Part shown: positions 14,698 through 21,962 of the stretch, in pieces | Position numbering within the stretch: position 1 is the first letter of the stretch | Layout: each line of letters begins with the position of its first letter | Origin: Archaeoglobaceae archaeon | GTDB lineage: Archaea > Halobacteriota > Archaeoglobi > Archaeoglobales > Archaeoglobaceae | Assembly (NCBI GenBank): GCA_027066965.1 | Contig: JAMOMT010000186.1 | Coordinates: 1 to 21,962, forward strand | Reading direction: 5' to 3' | DNA length: 21,962 bases | Made by a program: the position numbers and the translations under genes | The notes under the pieces: model-generated | The model's input: only the letters and a program-made list of their open reading frames with translations | Database searches by the model: none | What the model was told of the DNA's origin: nothing

Positions 14698-14703
14698 TTT
14701 TTT
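14698..14703 (+). terminator. T-run terminator after ilvD
   Basis: AATTTATTTTTTAAT: six T in a T-rich context about 30 bases after the ilvD stop, no hairpin. It is a plausible archaeal U-tract terminator. Confidence 0.4.
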
Positions 14704-14783
14704 AATCCCTAATAGAAACACAACAACGACAAGCAAAATTTAACAAGTTTAAGCACCTGATGTTACTACGAAACTCCAGTCAG

Positions 14784-14792
14784 TTTTAAATA
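14784..14792 (+). promoter_or_regulatory. TATA box of toxin-antitoxin locus 1
   Basis: TTTTAAATA, centred about 29 bases before the antitoxin ATG at 14817. Confidence 0.45.
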
Positions 14793-14816
14793 TTGTTGAA
14801 GACAAACTCCAGCAAG

Positions 14817-15040
14817 ATGACTTTCAAACTTCTGATAGACATTGTCAAAGATATCGAAGAATTCATAGAGAAACTCGAGAAAAGAAAAGAGGAGTTAGAA
14901 GATCCGAAAGACGAACTGCTTATTTACAGTGACAAAGCTTTTTAGAGAGTATATTGAGGGGTTTGAACGATTTTGAAGAAGGAAGATTCAGAAGATGTGA
15001 GAACTCAGAAGACATAGACAAATTATTTGAGGAGCTATGA
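14817..15040 (+). pseudogene. RelB-type antitoxin, frameshifted
   Basis: ATG 14817 opens a 42-codon frame (starts MTFKLLIDIVKDIEEF, ends LLIYSDKAF) closed by TAG at 14943-14945. A second frame, one base back, continues at once from 14942: LESILRGLNDFEEGRF, ending DKLFEEL at TGA 15040. Joined at the run of five T (14939-14943), the two give about 74 aa with the DNA-binding/helical front and toxin-binding tail typical of archaeal RelB-like antitoxins. One T missing from the run would explain it, so it is either a real -1 mutation, a sequencing error or, less likely, programmed slippage. The final ATGA overlaps the start of the RelE-like toxin gene, as usual for these pairs. Confidence 0.7.
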
Positions 15041-15295
15041 ATTACAGAGCCAAATTTTCTGATGAATCTCTGAAAATTGCAAAAAAGCTGAAAAATAAAG
15101 ATCCTGAGTTGTTCAGAAGATTAAAGTCGAAGGTTAAGGAAATAGTAGAAAACCCTGAACACTACAAACCCCTAAAGGGAGAAATGAAAGGGCTAAGAAG
15201 AGCTCACGTTGGCTCTTTTGTTATAATATTCTAAAGTTGATGAAAATTGTGTTAAGTTCGTCACGTTCAAGCATCACAACAGGGCATACAAATAA
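15037..15295 (+). pseudogene. RelE/ParE-type toxin, frameshifted near the C-terminus
   Basis: ATG 15037 overlaps the antitoxin stop (ATGA). The first 65 codons read MNYRAKFSDESLKIAKKLKN and LRRAHVGSFVIIF, clearly RelE/ParE family. TAA then intervenes at 15232-15234, and the rest of the toxin (KVDENCVKFVTFKHHNRAYK, to TAA 15293-15295) continues one base further on, so there is one extra base near 15232. The lost tail holds the H-H-x-R-A-Y end seen in archaeal RelE toxins, so the expressed part should be inactive. With the antitoxin also broken the locus appears dead, unless both lesions are assembly errors. Confidence 0.75.
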
Positions 15296-15490
15296 TTTCA
15301 AAATTTTTTATTTATTATTTTAACCTCAAACGATCAAAACGACTCATGTATTCGAGGAAGAGTTCTCTATCCATAGTGTTATGTATTGCCGGACAATTTT
15401 TCAAATTTTTGTCTTGGATACCGGAAACTATTGCAAATTTTCTTCCAGCTATTCAGCCACCCAGAACACAAGAGTCCAAGAGTTTTGAAA

Positions 15491-15535
15491 AAGTGGGCTC
15501 GCCCGGATTTGAACCGGGGACCTTCGCCTCGTCAA
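15491..15535. repeat. Distal attachment-site copy: 3' half of tRNA-Val
   Basis: 45 bases identical to 17167-17211 except position 15510 (T for C). It covers the tRNA's 3' acceptor strand, T arm, variable loop and anticodon region but has no 5' half. It is the expected duplicate left when an element integrates into a tRNA gene. Confidence 0.85.
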
Positions 15536-16523
15536 AGCTAAAAAAAGCTGGAAAACGGATTTCCACCGATTTGATCAGAGAATACTCGGAGTATGGGTTC
15601 TCAAGTAACATCTGAGAAGAGCAAAAAGTGGATCAGGAAGGGTGATCACGGAGTTAATGAGTAGGACTAAGGGAATAATTTTAAGGGAAAGCTTGATGCA
15701 ATTTCAGAATTGGTATAAATCAAATTACGGTTACGAATTCCAATGCAAATACCACGACACACTTCTAACTTCTTAGAATGGCTCTACAAGAGGACAGGGA
15801 GATTACGAATTTAGGAGGTTAAAAGAAATCCTTGAAAAGACCGCAAAAGGGTTAAGCCAAAGTTCAATCCAATCATCCTTAGAGAGGAGGTGTCATAAAG
15901 GCAATTTGGAAGACAGTTTAACCCCATTCATTAAGCTGAGAAATATTTCAGCGGTCATCTTTGCATCCTACACAGGGTTAAGACCCGATGCAACGATCGG
16001 AACCTTTAGTGAATTTGTAAGATGGCACTTGAGAAAAATCCACCTATGCTTTGGAATATCCAAAAATAAGGATAAGGAGAAGTTTCCGCATTGAGTCCCT
16101 CTCCATCCTGTGGTAGTGGAGTGGGTTAAGCCTGTAATTGAATTTAAAGTACTCAGCCAAACTGATCGGATATTTCCCTACGATCAAGCTAGAAAACTCT
16201 TTGACGACCTCAACGTTAAAGCCGTCCATACGGTAGGAAAATAACCTACTTAGAAAATTCTTTGAGCAGATGTGCAACAACGTTTTTATTTGTGCAACTT
16301 CCAGATGGTAGAGTAGTTCCAGCTATGCATCCAGAGTTAAGAGATACATCATGGCACACAACACGGGAAGCTTAGATGTGCAGAGCTATGACAGGAAACT
16401 GTAATTCTGAGATTTACGATCAATATGGCTTGGAAAGATGTGAACTTAGTTCCTGAAGAGGTTAGGCTTGAAGAGTTGATTAAAGAGATTAACCATAAAC
16501 ACTTTCTCTTTTCCCTACCTTAA
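15493..16523 (+). pseudogene. Archaeal tyrosine recombinase (SSV-type integrase), multiply broken
   Basis: Fragments in successive frames add up to one integrase. A frame begins in the tRNA copy (GTG 15493: VGSPGFEPGTFASSKLKKAGKR). Then come TSEKSKKWIRKGDHGVNE (15608-15661), NWYKSNYGYEFQCKYHDTLL, NFLEWLYKRTGR, and FASYTGLRPDAT with the catalytic box-I Arg (near 15979). HPVVVEWVKP to FPYDQARKLFDDL (16104-16244) follows, then LRKFFEQMCNNV (16252-16287), GSLDVQSYDRKL with the presumed catalytic Tyr at 16387-16389, and a last piece AWKDVNLVPEEVRLEELIKEI. At least six frame changes or stops separate them, so it cannot make an active enzyme. Order and motifs are those of archaeal virus/plasmid integrases that target tRNA genes. 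Confidence 0.8.
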
Positions 16524-16755
16524 GAATTTTAATCGTTCTTTCTTCCTTTATGTATTCGAATATGATCCTGTAATCGCCAACCCTTAATCTATAAACGTTG
16601 TGATGCCCTTTCAACTTTTTAACGTCTAATCGGGCGAGGGGAAAGTAAGCAAGCTTCGAAATTTTATCCTTAATAGCTTCTCTTTCATTCTTAGGAATGC
16701 TTTTCAGCTCTTTAAGTGCACTTCTTGAAATCAGTATCTTATTTTTATAACTCAT
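16489..16755 (-). CDS. RelE/ParE-type toxin (intact)
   Basis: 88 aa. Family pattern: KILISRSALKELKSIPK, then KISKLAYFPLARLDVKKLKG, HNVYRLRVGDYRIIFEYIKE and the end IKILKVGKRESVYG, with the Arg-rich strand and C-terminal Lys/Arg usual for RelE toxins, which cut mRNA at the ribosome (ParE relatives act on gyrase). The reading frame is complete. It overlaps the 3' end of its antitoxin gene by 11 bases and its own 3' end overlaps the end of the broken integrase. Intact while the integrase has decayed, the pair may survive through addiction (inference). Confidence 0.86.
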   Translation of the reverse strand: MSYKNKILISRSALKELKSIPKNEREAIKDKISKLAYFPLARLDVKKLKGHHNVYRLRVGDYRIIFEYIKEERTIKILKVGKRESVYG

Positions 16756-16930
16756 TCTCGATCGACTTCCAATCTAAAAATTCGTCTTTTCTCCTTTCCT
16801 CTATATCTTCAACCTCCCATTCTTCTGGCTCTTCTTCCTCGATCAGCTCAAGGTTTACCTCTATTAGCGATTTAAGGTATCGTTCTAATTCCTCAACCTT
16901 CTTTGACAGCTCTTGAAGTGTAACGGACAT
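16745..16930 (-). CDS. Antitoxin of the RelB type, partner of the intact toxin
   Basis: 61 aa: MSVTLQELSKKVEELERYLKSLIE, then a very acidic middle (ELIEEEEPEEWEVEDIEERR) and a tail DEFLDWKSIENEL. An N-terminal helix pair with an acidic, flexible C-terminus is the common form of small archaeal RelB-like antitoxins, which neutralise the basic toxin and repress their own promoter. Assigned mainly from position: same strand, directly before the RelE-like gene with 11 bases of overlap. Starts at ATG 16930. Confidence 0.78.
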   Translation of the reverse strand: MSVTLQELSKKVEELERYLKSLIEVNLELIEEEEPEEWEVEDIEERRKDEFLDWKSIENEL

Positions 16931-17166
16931 ACGCTGATGACTTACCTAACATTAGTAATAACATTTTCTAAAGAGAAGCGTCGGCTAAGGGTCAAGTTAT
17001 TCCCCCAGGAATCCAACTGATTTGCGGGATAAAATTGAGTCAATTTTAAACCTGCACAGGCAGGTATTACTGTTCTTCACTCCTATAATTCTAAGCAGTT
17101 CTTAAACAAAGCTCAGGAGTGTTTTCAGCCGAAATAAGCAATTAAATTATTATTTTACAATAGTTG

Positions 17167-17211
17167 AAGTGGGCTCGCCCGGATTCGAACCGGGGACCTT
17201 CGCCTCGTCAA
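17167..17211. repeat. Proximal attachment-site copy within tRNA-Val
   Basis: Matches 15491-15535 at 44 of 45 positions. It forms the 3' half of the intact tRNA-Val and marks the right edge of the integrated element. Confidence 0.85.
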
Positions 17212-17242
17212 GGCGACGTCATAACCGCTAGACTACGAGCCC
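17170..17242 (-). tRNA. tRNA-Val (anticodon GAC)
   Basis: 73 bases fold as a complete cloverleaf: acceptor GGGCTCG/CGAGCCC, a 3-bp D stem with GCGGTTAT in the loop, anticodon stem TCGCC/GGCGA with loop TTGACGA (anticodon GAC), a 5-base variable loop, T stem CCCGG/CCGGG with loop TTCGAAT, and discriminator A. No intron and no encoded CCA. A TATA-like CTTATAAT on the minus strand lies about 29 bases upstream (17268-17275). Its 3' half is the target of the integrated element, and the restored copy is intact. Confidence 0.95.
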
Positions 17243-17326
17243 TTGTGGAAAGCCTTTGCACACGGGATTATAAGATTTGCGGTAAAAAACGGTAACTTCT
17301 AAAACCCCCTGCGATAACGCTGAACC

Positions 17327-18250
17327 ATGAAGAAACTCCTCCTGCTCTGCCTCGTGCTGATGTTCGCATCGGCAATTACAGGCTGCTCAAGCTCACACCT
17401 GAAGGCGAATATGACCCAGATCAGGCAGGTCTACGGATCGATAAAGAGCATGAGCGGAACAGCTATTGTCAAGGAAGGAAATGCCAACGATACCGTGCTC
17501 TTTACTTTCGTCAAGCCGAACGAGTTTCTCGAATGGTACTCCTCCAGGAACAGGGTGATCGTTTACAACGGCTCCTTCGAGCTGATTCAGGACAGCAGCG
17601 GAAAGAAGGTCGTTAAGGAGAAGCCGTTCAACCCGTACGACTACGGAAAGATTTTGAAGAACGGCAAGGCCTACGTCTCAGGAAACAGCGTCGTCGTCGA
17701 AAACTCGCTCGGAAAGGTCTGGCTGAACGAAAAGCTTCTGCCGGAGAAGATAGAGTGGAAGAACGGAATAACAGTCAAAATCGTCAAGCTGAACATCAAC
17801 GGCTACGGGGATGAGAAGGTAATAGAGGACTTCATGGGCACGAACGGGAGCAACAGGAGCGAGGAGAAGCCAAGCAGGCTCGTGAGCATTGGAGAGGCTG
17901 AAAAGCTTGCCGGTTTCCCCCTCGTAATTCCGGCTTACACTGACAGCTGCAGGTTCATAGGTGCGATAGTCTCCAACTCCTCGGGTGTTAAGGTTGTAAC
18001 TCTCTACTACGGAGAGATGAACACGAACAAACTGCTCACAATCGTGGAGTCGCCCAGCGAAAAAGTTCTCTACAACACGAGCGGGATGAAGGAGCAGGGA
18101 ACCAAAGAGATAAACGGAGTCAAGGTCAGCTACGGAGTTGCTTTTGGAAAGTGGCTCGCCTACGCTTTCAGCGTGAAAAACGTGTCGGTAATCATTTACG
18201 GCAACCTGACGAAGCAGGAGATGACGAAGGTCGTTGGTTCCATGGTTTGA
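17327..18250 (+). CDS. Secreted lipoprotein with DUF4367-like C-terminal domain
   Basis: 307 aa. Signal peptide MKKLLLLCLVLMFASAITGC: Lys-Lys, a hydrophobic core and a lipobox-like I-T-G-C (Cys20), so it is probably lipid-anchored on the cell surface. Residues about 28-165 form beta-rich sequence resembling LolA/RseB-like outer-membrane lipoprotein carriers (SMSGTAIVKEGN, VWLNEKLLPEKIEW). After a polar linker, SIGEAEKLAGFPLVIPAYTDSCRF and the strands that follow resemble DUF4367. Ligand unknown. GC-rich codons contrast with the AT-rich island to its left. No SD; a weak TATA-like TTCTAAAA lies 27 bases upstream. A T-rich tract follows the stop. Confidence 0.72.
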   Translation: MKKLLLLCLVLMFASAITGCSSSHLKANMTQIRQVYGSIKSMSGTAIVKEGNANDTVLFTFVKPNEFLEWYSSRNRVIVYNGSFELIQDSSGKKVVKEKPFNPYDYGKILKNGKAYVSGNSVVVENSLGKVWLNEKLLPEKIEWKNGITVKIVKLNINGYGDEKVIEDFMGTNGSNRSEEKPSRLVSIGEAEKLAGFPLVIPAYTDSCRFIGAIVSNSSGVKVVTLYYGEMNTNKLLTIVESPSEKVLYNTSGMKEQGTKEINGVKVSYGVAFGKWLAYAFSVKNVSVIIYGNLTKQEMTKVVGSMV

Positions 18251-18298
18251 TTTTTGACTTTTGGATTTTTATTTCAGATTTTTTAATTAAATTTTATT
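18251..18298 (+). terminator. T-rich terminator tract after the lipoprotein gene
   Basis: Several runs of four to six T in the 48 bases after the stop, without a clear hairpin. Consistent with archaeal U-tract termination. Confidence 0.45.
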
Positions 18299-18379
18299 TT
18301 ACTGGGATCTAAGACCTGACTGAGATCGAAAAGTTTATTTCTCATCTAAAAGACTACATAAAACAAATAAAATAATAAA

Positions 18380-21300
18380 TCAGAATCTCAGCGTCTTTAT
18401 TTCAAACGGCCTGAGAGTTATCTCGCCCTTCAACTTCTCGCCCTTCTCGAGCTCGAGAATGTCCGTTTCCACACACTCGAACGGCAGGCTTACCTTCAGC
18501 TCCTCCCTCGACGGGTTAAACAGTCTCAGAATGTAGCCCTCCCCATCCTCGGCCTTCTTCAGCACGACCATGGCTCTGCTCTTCATGAACGAGAACTCTC
18601 TCGCCACCTCCTCGCTCTCGCCCTCTTCCCTCTCGTAAAGCCTGAGGGGGGACCAGACCTCCATCGCCCTCTTGTAAACCTCGCCCTCAAACCAGTCTCC
18701 TCCGTGAGGGTAGAGGTAGTACGTGAAGTGGAAAACTCCAAGATCGCTCCAAGGGTTTGGGTAGATCGGAGATTTCAGGAGGCTTATGCCGAGCTTCGAG
18801 TCCCAGTTCGTGTATCCGTGCCTCGACGTGCATATCACGGCTACTCCGTACTCTCCATCGCACACATCAGCCCACCTCAGAGCTGGGACCTCGAACTTCG
18901 CCTGCTCCCATGGGGTGTTCCTGACAGCCAGCCTCTCCACGACTCCATAGGGAATCTCGTAGAAGGAAGTCCAGTTGTGGACGTTGAAGTTGAACCAGGC
19001 TTTCAGCAGAACCTCCTTGTCGTTCCAGTCAACAACGGTGTCGAACTCGAGCAGCTTGCTCCTGGCTTTCAGCCTTACAGTCTGAACGAGAGTTGAATTT
19101 TCATACCTCCTGTAGAACTTCACCCCGCACGAGAGGTCGTTCTCGAGGATCTCGTACTTCTCGCACTCGAGCTCCTCACCCTGCAGGAGGAAGTCCTCGT
19201 TCACGTCCCAGGCATCCCACATCCCCGGAGTGTCTATGTGGGCTATCAGGACGTTGCTCCTGCTCTTGAGCATCTCCCTGCCTTCAGTTTTGTCGTAGAG
19301 GGAAATCAGATCGCCCCTCTCGTTGAAAGTTGCGATTATGTATTCGTTCTCGAGAACTATGCTGCCATCACTTATGCTGACCTCAGGTCTCTCAGCTTCA
19401 AGCTCCTCGACCTCCGCCCATCCGAGGGGTGGAGCCCTCACGAGTATCTCTCTATCAGCATCGATAACCTCAGCTCTCTCCCACGGGAGGTCGTTGAATA
19501 TTGCTCTATCGAGCCCGTACTTTTCGGCAAGAGCGTCCATCGCCCTCTCTGCGATGTCCTCAGCCTTGGACAGGACGTCGGTCAGGTCGTCTATCGCATC
19601 GTCGTAAACCTCCCTTATCGAAGAGCCTGGCAAGACGTCGTGGAACTGGTGGAGGAGTGTTCTCTTCCAGAGCTCCCCCAGCTCCCCGGGATATTCGAAG
19701 CAGCCGTTAATTTCGGCAATAACAGACCATATCTCTGCCGTTCTTAGAATCGACTCAGCCTTGGCCATGTACTCCTTCATCCTGGCATTCGTCGTGTACG
19801 TCCCTCTGTGAGCCTCGACGTAGAGCTCTCCCTCCCACCTCTGGGTTATAAGCCTGGAGACCTCCTCTATGTACTCGTCCTCAACGCCCTTGACTACCTC
19901 GGGTATGTACGGCAGCTTGTTCATGTGCTTCTGCATCTCGAGCATCTCCCAGGTTATCCCTCCACCGCCATCGCCGTAACCGTAAGCGTAGATCATCACC
20001 GGCACGTCGTGCTTGTTCTTGTACATCTTCCACTGCTTGTAGAGACTCTTAGCCGTCATCGAGGACTTGTAGCTCATCATTATGTGGGTCGGAATCTCGC
20101 TGCCGTCAACCCCTTTCCAGGTGAAAGCGTGGTAGGGGAACTCGTTCCTCTCGTTCCAGAGAATCTTGTAGGTCGAGAACAGCTTTATCCCGGACTTCAG
20201 CATTATCTGGGGGAGAGAGGCCGAAAATCCGAAAGTGTCGGGCAGCCAGCCGATCTTCGCTATCCTCCCGAACTTCTCCAGCAGATACCTCTGGCCGTAG
20301 AAAAACTGTCTGACGAGGGACTCTCCATCGATGAGTTGGACATCGCTCTCGACCCACATCCCTCCAACGGGAATTATCCTGCCCTTCTCCACGAGCTCCC
20401 TTATCTTCTCGAACAGCTCCGGATCATTCTCCTCAACCCAGGCGTAGTACTGGGAGGAGCTCTGGGCAAAGCTCGCATCGTACTTCTCGAGCAACCTCAC
20501 CGTTGTCGATAGAGTTCTCATCACCTTCCTCTTCGTCTCCTCATATCTCCACAACCAGGCTGCATCGATGTGTGCGTGCCCGAAAGCGTAGGCCTTCCCT
20601 ATCTTGGGGAACTCCGTCTTGAGCCTCTCAAGAGCTTTTTCGAGCTCTCTATCGACTCTCTCGATTTCCTGCAGGTAGCTCTCCTTCTCCGGTTTCGGGA
20701 TGTCGTACACCTTTCCCTTGAAGATTCCGAAGCCGTAGACGGCGGAGAGGAACATGTAGTCCGGCCTCACCTCTCTGACGTCGAACCTGCCTATTTTGAG
20801 CTCCCTTATCCCCAGTCCCCCGTCGTAGAGCATCATTCTGAGCAGCGTTATCTGAGTGACGCTGGGGACGGATTTAACTCTCAGCAGAATTGGGGAGAGC
20901 TCCCTCATCACCGCATTTTTCAGATCCTCCTCCTTCAGCTCCTCTATGAAGCTGACGAGGTCGAGAAGTCTCTGAGCCAGCGAGTAGGGCTCCCAGAGTA
21001 TTCCGAGCATCACGGCGTAGTCGAAGCTGAACTTCCACTTGTGGTAGCCGAACATCGTTAGGGGCGTTGCCTCTATCTCCACCTCGTGCCTCCCCGGCTC
21101 CAAGGGGATGTATGTGTGCACGTCATCTATTCCGGCATAGCTCTTCCCGTCAACTTTCAGCAGTCCGTTTCCCTCCATGCTCACCTTCAGGAACCAAGTT
21201 AAACCTTTTTCAGGAGCTTCAACTTCCGTTCTCATGACGAAAACGTCTTCAGGCGTGGAATCGCGGGAAAAAGGAAGCTTTACCTTCTCCCCGTTTATCT

Positions 21301-21385
21301 CCCACTCGTTTACGAAGAAGTGTTCCCTTATCGATGTTGCCATCAGATCAAAAGCTTTCCTTTCAATCTCCGCAGGACGCACCAT
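18380..21385 (-). CDS. Alpha-mannosidase, glycoside hydrolase family 38
   Basis: 1001 aa. GH38 enzymes remove alpha-linked mannose by a Zn-dependent retaining mechanism. Visible: an N-terminal beta domain (to about 250), then FGHAHIDAAWLWRYEET (about 268-284) with the Zn-binding His272/Asp274, VGGMWVESDVQLIDGES, and IGWLPDTFGFSASLPQ with nucleophile Asp383. HQFHDVLPGSSI and C-terminal beta-sandwich domains follow to the end. No signal peptide, so it is probably cytoplasmic, acting on imported or recycled glycans (inference). Length fits archaeal/bacterial members. ATG 21385 has a TATA-like CTTTATTC 26 bases upstream, so is probably leaderless. Codons are clearly more GC-rich than in genes before 14000. 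Confidence 0.92.
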   Translation of the reverse strand: MVRPAEIERKAFDLMATSIREHFFVNEWEINGEKVKLPFSRDSTPEDVFVMRTEVEAPEKGLTWFLKVSMEGNGLLKVDGKSYAGIDDVHTYIPLEPGRHEVEIEATPLTMFGYHKWKFSFDYAVMLGILWEPYSLAQRLLDLVSFIEELKEEDLKNAVMRELSPILLRVKSVPSVTQITLLRMMLYDGGLGIRELKIGRFDVREVRPDYMFLSAVYGFGIFKGKVYDIPKPEKESYLQEIERVDRELEKALERLKTEFPKIGKAYAFGHAHIDAAWLWRYEETKRKVMRTLSTTVRLLEKYDASFAQSSSQYYAWVEENDPELFEKIRELVEKGRIIPVGGMWVESDVQLIDGESLVRQFFYGQRYLLEKFGRIAKIGWLPDTFGFSASLPQIMLKSGIKLFSTYKILWNERNEFPYHAFTWKGVDGSEIPTHIMMSYKSSMTAKSLYKQWKMYKNKHDVPVMIYAYGYGDGGGGITWEMLEMQKHMNKLPYIPEVVKGVEDEYIEEVSRLITQRWEGELYVEAHRGTYTTNARMKEYMAKAESILRTAEIWSVIAEINGCFEYPGELGELWKRTLLHQFHDVLPGSSIREVYDDAIDDLTDVLSKAEDIAERAMDALAEKYGLDRAIFNDLPWERAEVIDADREILVRAPPLGWAEVEELEAERPEVSISDGSIVLENEYIIATFNERGDLISLYDKTEGREMLKSRSNVLIAHIDTPGMWDAWDVNEDFLLQGEELECEKYEILENDLSCGVKFYRRYENSTLVQTVRLKARSKLLEFDTVVDWNDKEVLLKAWFNFNVHNWTSFYEIPYGVVERLAVRNTPWEQAKFEVPALRWADVCDGEYGVAVICTSRHGYTNWDSKLGISLLKSPIYPNPWSDLGVFHFTYYLYPHGGDWFEGEVYKRAMEVWSPLRLYEREEGESEEVAREFSFMKSRAMVVLKKAEDGEGYILRLFNPSREELKVSLPFECVETDILELEKGEKLKGEITLRPFEIKTLRF

Positions 21386-21407
21386 ACGCAGAAAAAAGGA
21401 GAACGGG

Positions 21408-21415
21408 GAATAAAG
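21408..21415 (-). promoter_or_regulatory. TATA-like box of the alpha-mannosidase gene
   Basis: CTTTATTC on the minus strand, centred about 26 bases before the ATG at 21385. Confidence 0.45.
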
Positions 21416-21465
21416 GTGTTTTTACTGTACCTGATTCAACGTATAACTCACAACCAATCAACCGG

Positions 21466-21962
21466 CTAAAGCCCGGTGGGCACATCAACGAACTCGACTT
21501 CAACCCCGAGCTTCTCGACGACATCCATCAGGGCTTTCACTCCCAGCGTTTCCGTCGCGTAGTGTCCAGCAAAGATGACGTTTATCCCAAGCTCCTTTGC
21601 AGTGTGGTATGCGGAGTGCTCGGCCTCCCCGGTTATGAGCAAATCCAGCCCCTTCTCAGCAGCCTCCTCAACAGCGAAAGCTCCCCTGCCCGAGACTGCT
21701 CCGGCTCTAAGAATCTCTTCTCCTCCAAAATCCAGAACCTTCACTTCCCCCAGCTCCTTCTCCAGCCTCTCGACGACATCGCTCAGACTCGTTTTCTCAA
21801 CGCACTTTCCGCAGAAACCTATAGCTTTTCCCCTGTAAAACCCAAAAGGCTCCTCTGCAAAAAATCCAGCTATTTTGAGCAGGCAGACGTTGTTTCCGAC
21901 CTTTGGATGAGCGTCAAGTGGGAGGTGGGCCGAGTAGAGGGAAAGGCCGTTTTCGAAGAGGT
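21466..21962 (-). CDS. NIF3/DUF34-family protein (C-terminal part; runs off the window)
   Basis: 165 codons of a frame that continues past the right end, so the N-terminus is missing; the ATG at 21744 is internal. Family motifs: LYSAHLPLDAHPKVGNN (metal-binding His and Asp), then AVSGRGAFAVEEAAEKGLDLLITGE and VIFAGHYATETLGVKAL (second His and Glu). NIF3-like proteins bind two metal ions in a toroidal hexamer; bacterial ones are often labelled GTP cyclohydrolase 1 type 2, but the true role is debated. It ends 80 bases before the alpha-mannosidase start on the same strand. A short inverted repeat (ACCGG/CCGGT, 21461-21477) spans its stop codon. Confidence 0.88.
   Translation of the reverse strand, partial: LFENGLSLYSAHLPLDAHPKVGNNVCLLKIAGFFAEEPFGFYRGKAIGFCGKCVEKTSLSDVVERLEKELGEVKVLDFGGEEILRAGAVSGRGAFAVEEAAEKGLDLLITGEAEHSAYHTAKELGINVIFAGHYATETLGVKALMDVVEKLGVEVEFVDVPTGL

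Larger units (their letters stand above)
15491..17211. mobile_element. Degenerate tRNA-Val-integrated element (about 1.7 kb)
   Basis: Bounded by the 45-bp tRNA-Val direct repeats. Inside are remains of a tyrosine integrase read from the left repeat, an intact minus-strand RelB/RelE-type pair, and about 240 AT-rich bases without a gene. The arrangement matches archaeal SSV/pNOB8-type integration, in which the intact tRNA stays on one side and its 3' copy on the other. The element has lost whatever replication or structural genes it had, so it is an immobile relic. Confidence 0.75.

Noticed and set aside
15315..15452. Minus-strand open frame ending MDRELFLEYMSRFDRLRLK
   Set aside because: Looks somewhat protein-like, but has no upstream start signals and no recognised family; too short to call.
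15346..15615. 89-codon ORF running from chromosomal flank through the half-tRNA into the integrase start
   Set aside because: Chimeric: only the part from 15493 is integrase-like and the front has no family resemblance, so it is treated as read-through across the attachment site.
19808..20512. 234-codon plus-strand frame inside the alpha-mannosidase gene
   Set aside because: Leu/Val/His-rich antisense shadow of GC-rich coding sequence; the GH38 catalytic motifs are on the minus strand.
1..21962. CRISPR array or rRNA genes
   Set aside because: No regularly spaced repeats and no rRNA-like sequence seen on either strand.

Overview
The window looks like a chromosomal segment of a hyperthermophilic euryarchaeon, most likely of the Archaeoglobales (inference; no species can be fixed from the sequence alone). 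The reasons are a KaiC/RAD55-type ATPase, a UbiA-family prenyltransferase, an archaeal Mut7-C RNase, a Trm112-CTP synthase pair, SSV-type integrase remains, AGA/AGG/ATA-rich codon use, and TATA boxes placed about 25 bases before start codons, which implies many leaderless mRNAs.

Layout. 1-82 is the tail of a possible winged-helix regulator. 293-2813 is a tightly overlapping three-gene operon: a KaiC-like ATPase, a small Roadblock/LC7-like protein and a FIST-domain sensor protein. This is the best candidate for a little-described signalling system. 2791-3783 (minus) holds a UbiA prenyltransferase preceded by a 25-aa ORF with a perfect Shine-Dalgarno. 4136-4726 is a DUF502 membrane protein. 4766-6100 (minus) is a Tat-exported protein of unknown function with a C-terminal membrane anchor. 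6551-9365 is a nucleotide/RNA-turnover neighbourhood: YfbR-like HD phosphohydrolase, Mut7-C RNase, a small helical protein and a SAMHD1-like HD protein. 9389-12656 (minus) carries a methyltransferase, a dihydropteroate-synthase-like protein, CTP synthase and a Trm112-like protein. 12846-14668 is a 41-aa Cys-rich protein followed by dihydroxy-acid dehydratase (IlvD).

14817-17242 is a decaying accessory island at a tRNA-Val gene. A 45-bp copy of the 3' half of the tRNA (one mismatch) lies 1.68 kb from the intact tRNA, marking an integrated element (about 15491-17211). It contains a shattered tyrosine integrase and an intact RelE-type toxin-antitoxin pair. A second toxin-antitoxin pair just outside the element has one frameshift in each gene.

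17327-21962 is visibly more GC-rich: a lipoprotein with a DUF4367-like C-terminus, a large GH38 alpha-mannosidase and the C-terminal part of a NIF3-like protein that runs off the window.

Most genes are housekeeping or metabolic. The accessory interest lies in the KaiC-Roadblock-FIST operon, the small ORFs with good start signals, and the tRNA-bounded element with its two toxin-antitoxin modules in different states of decay.
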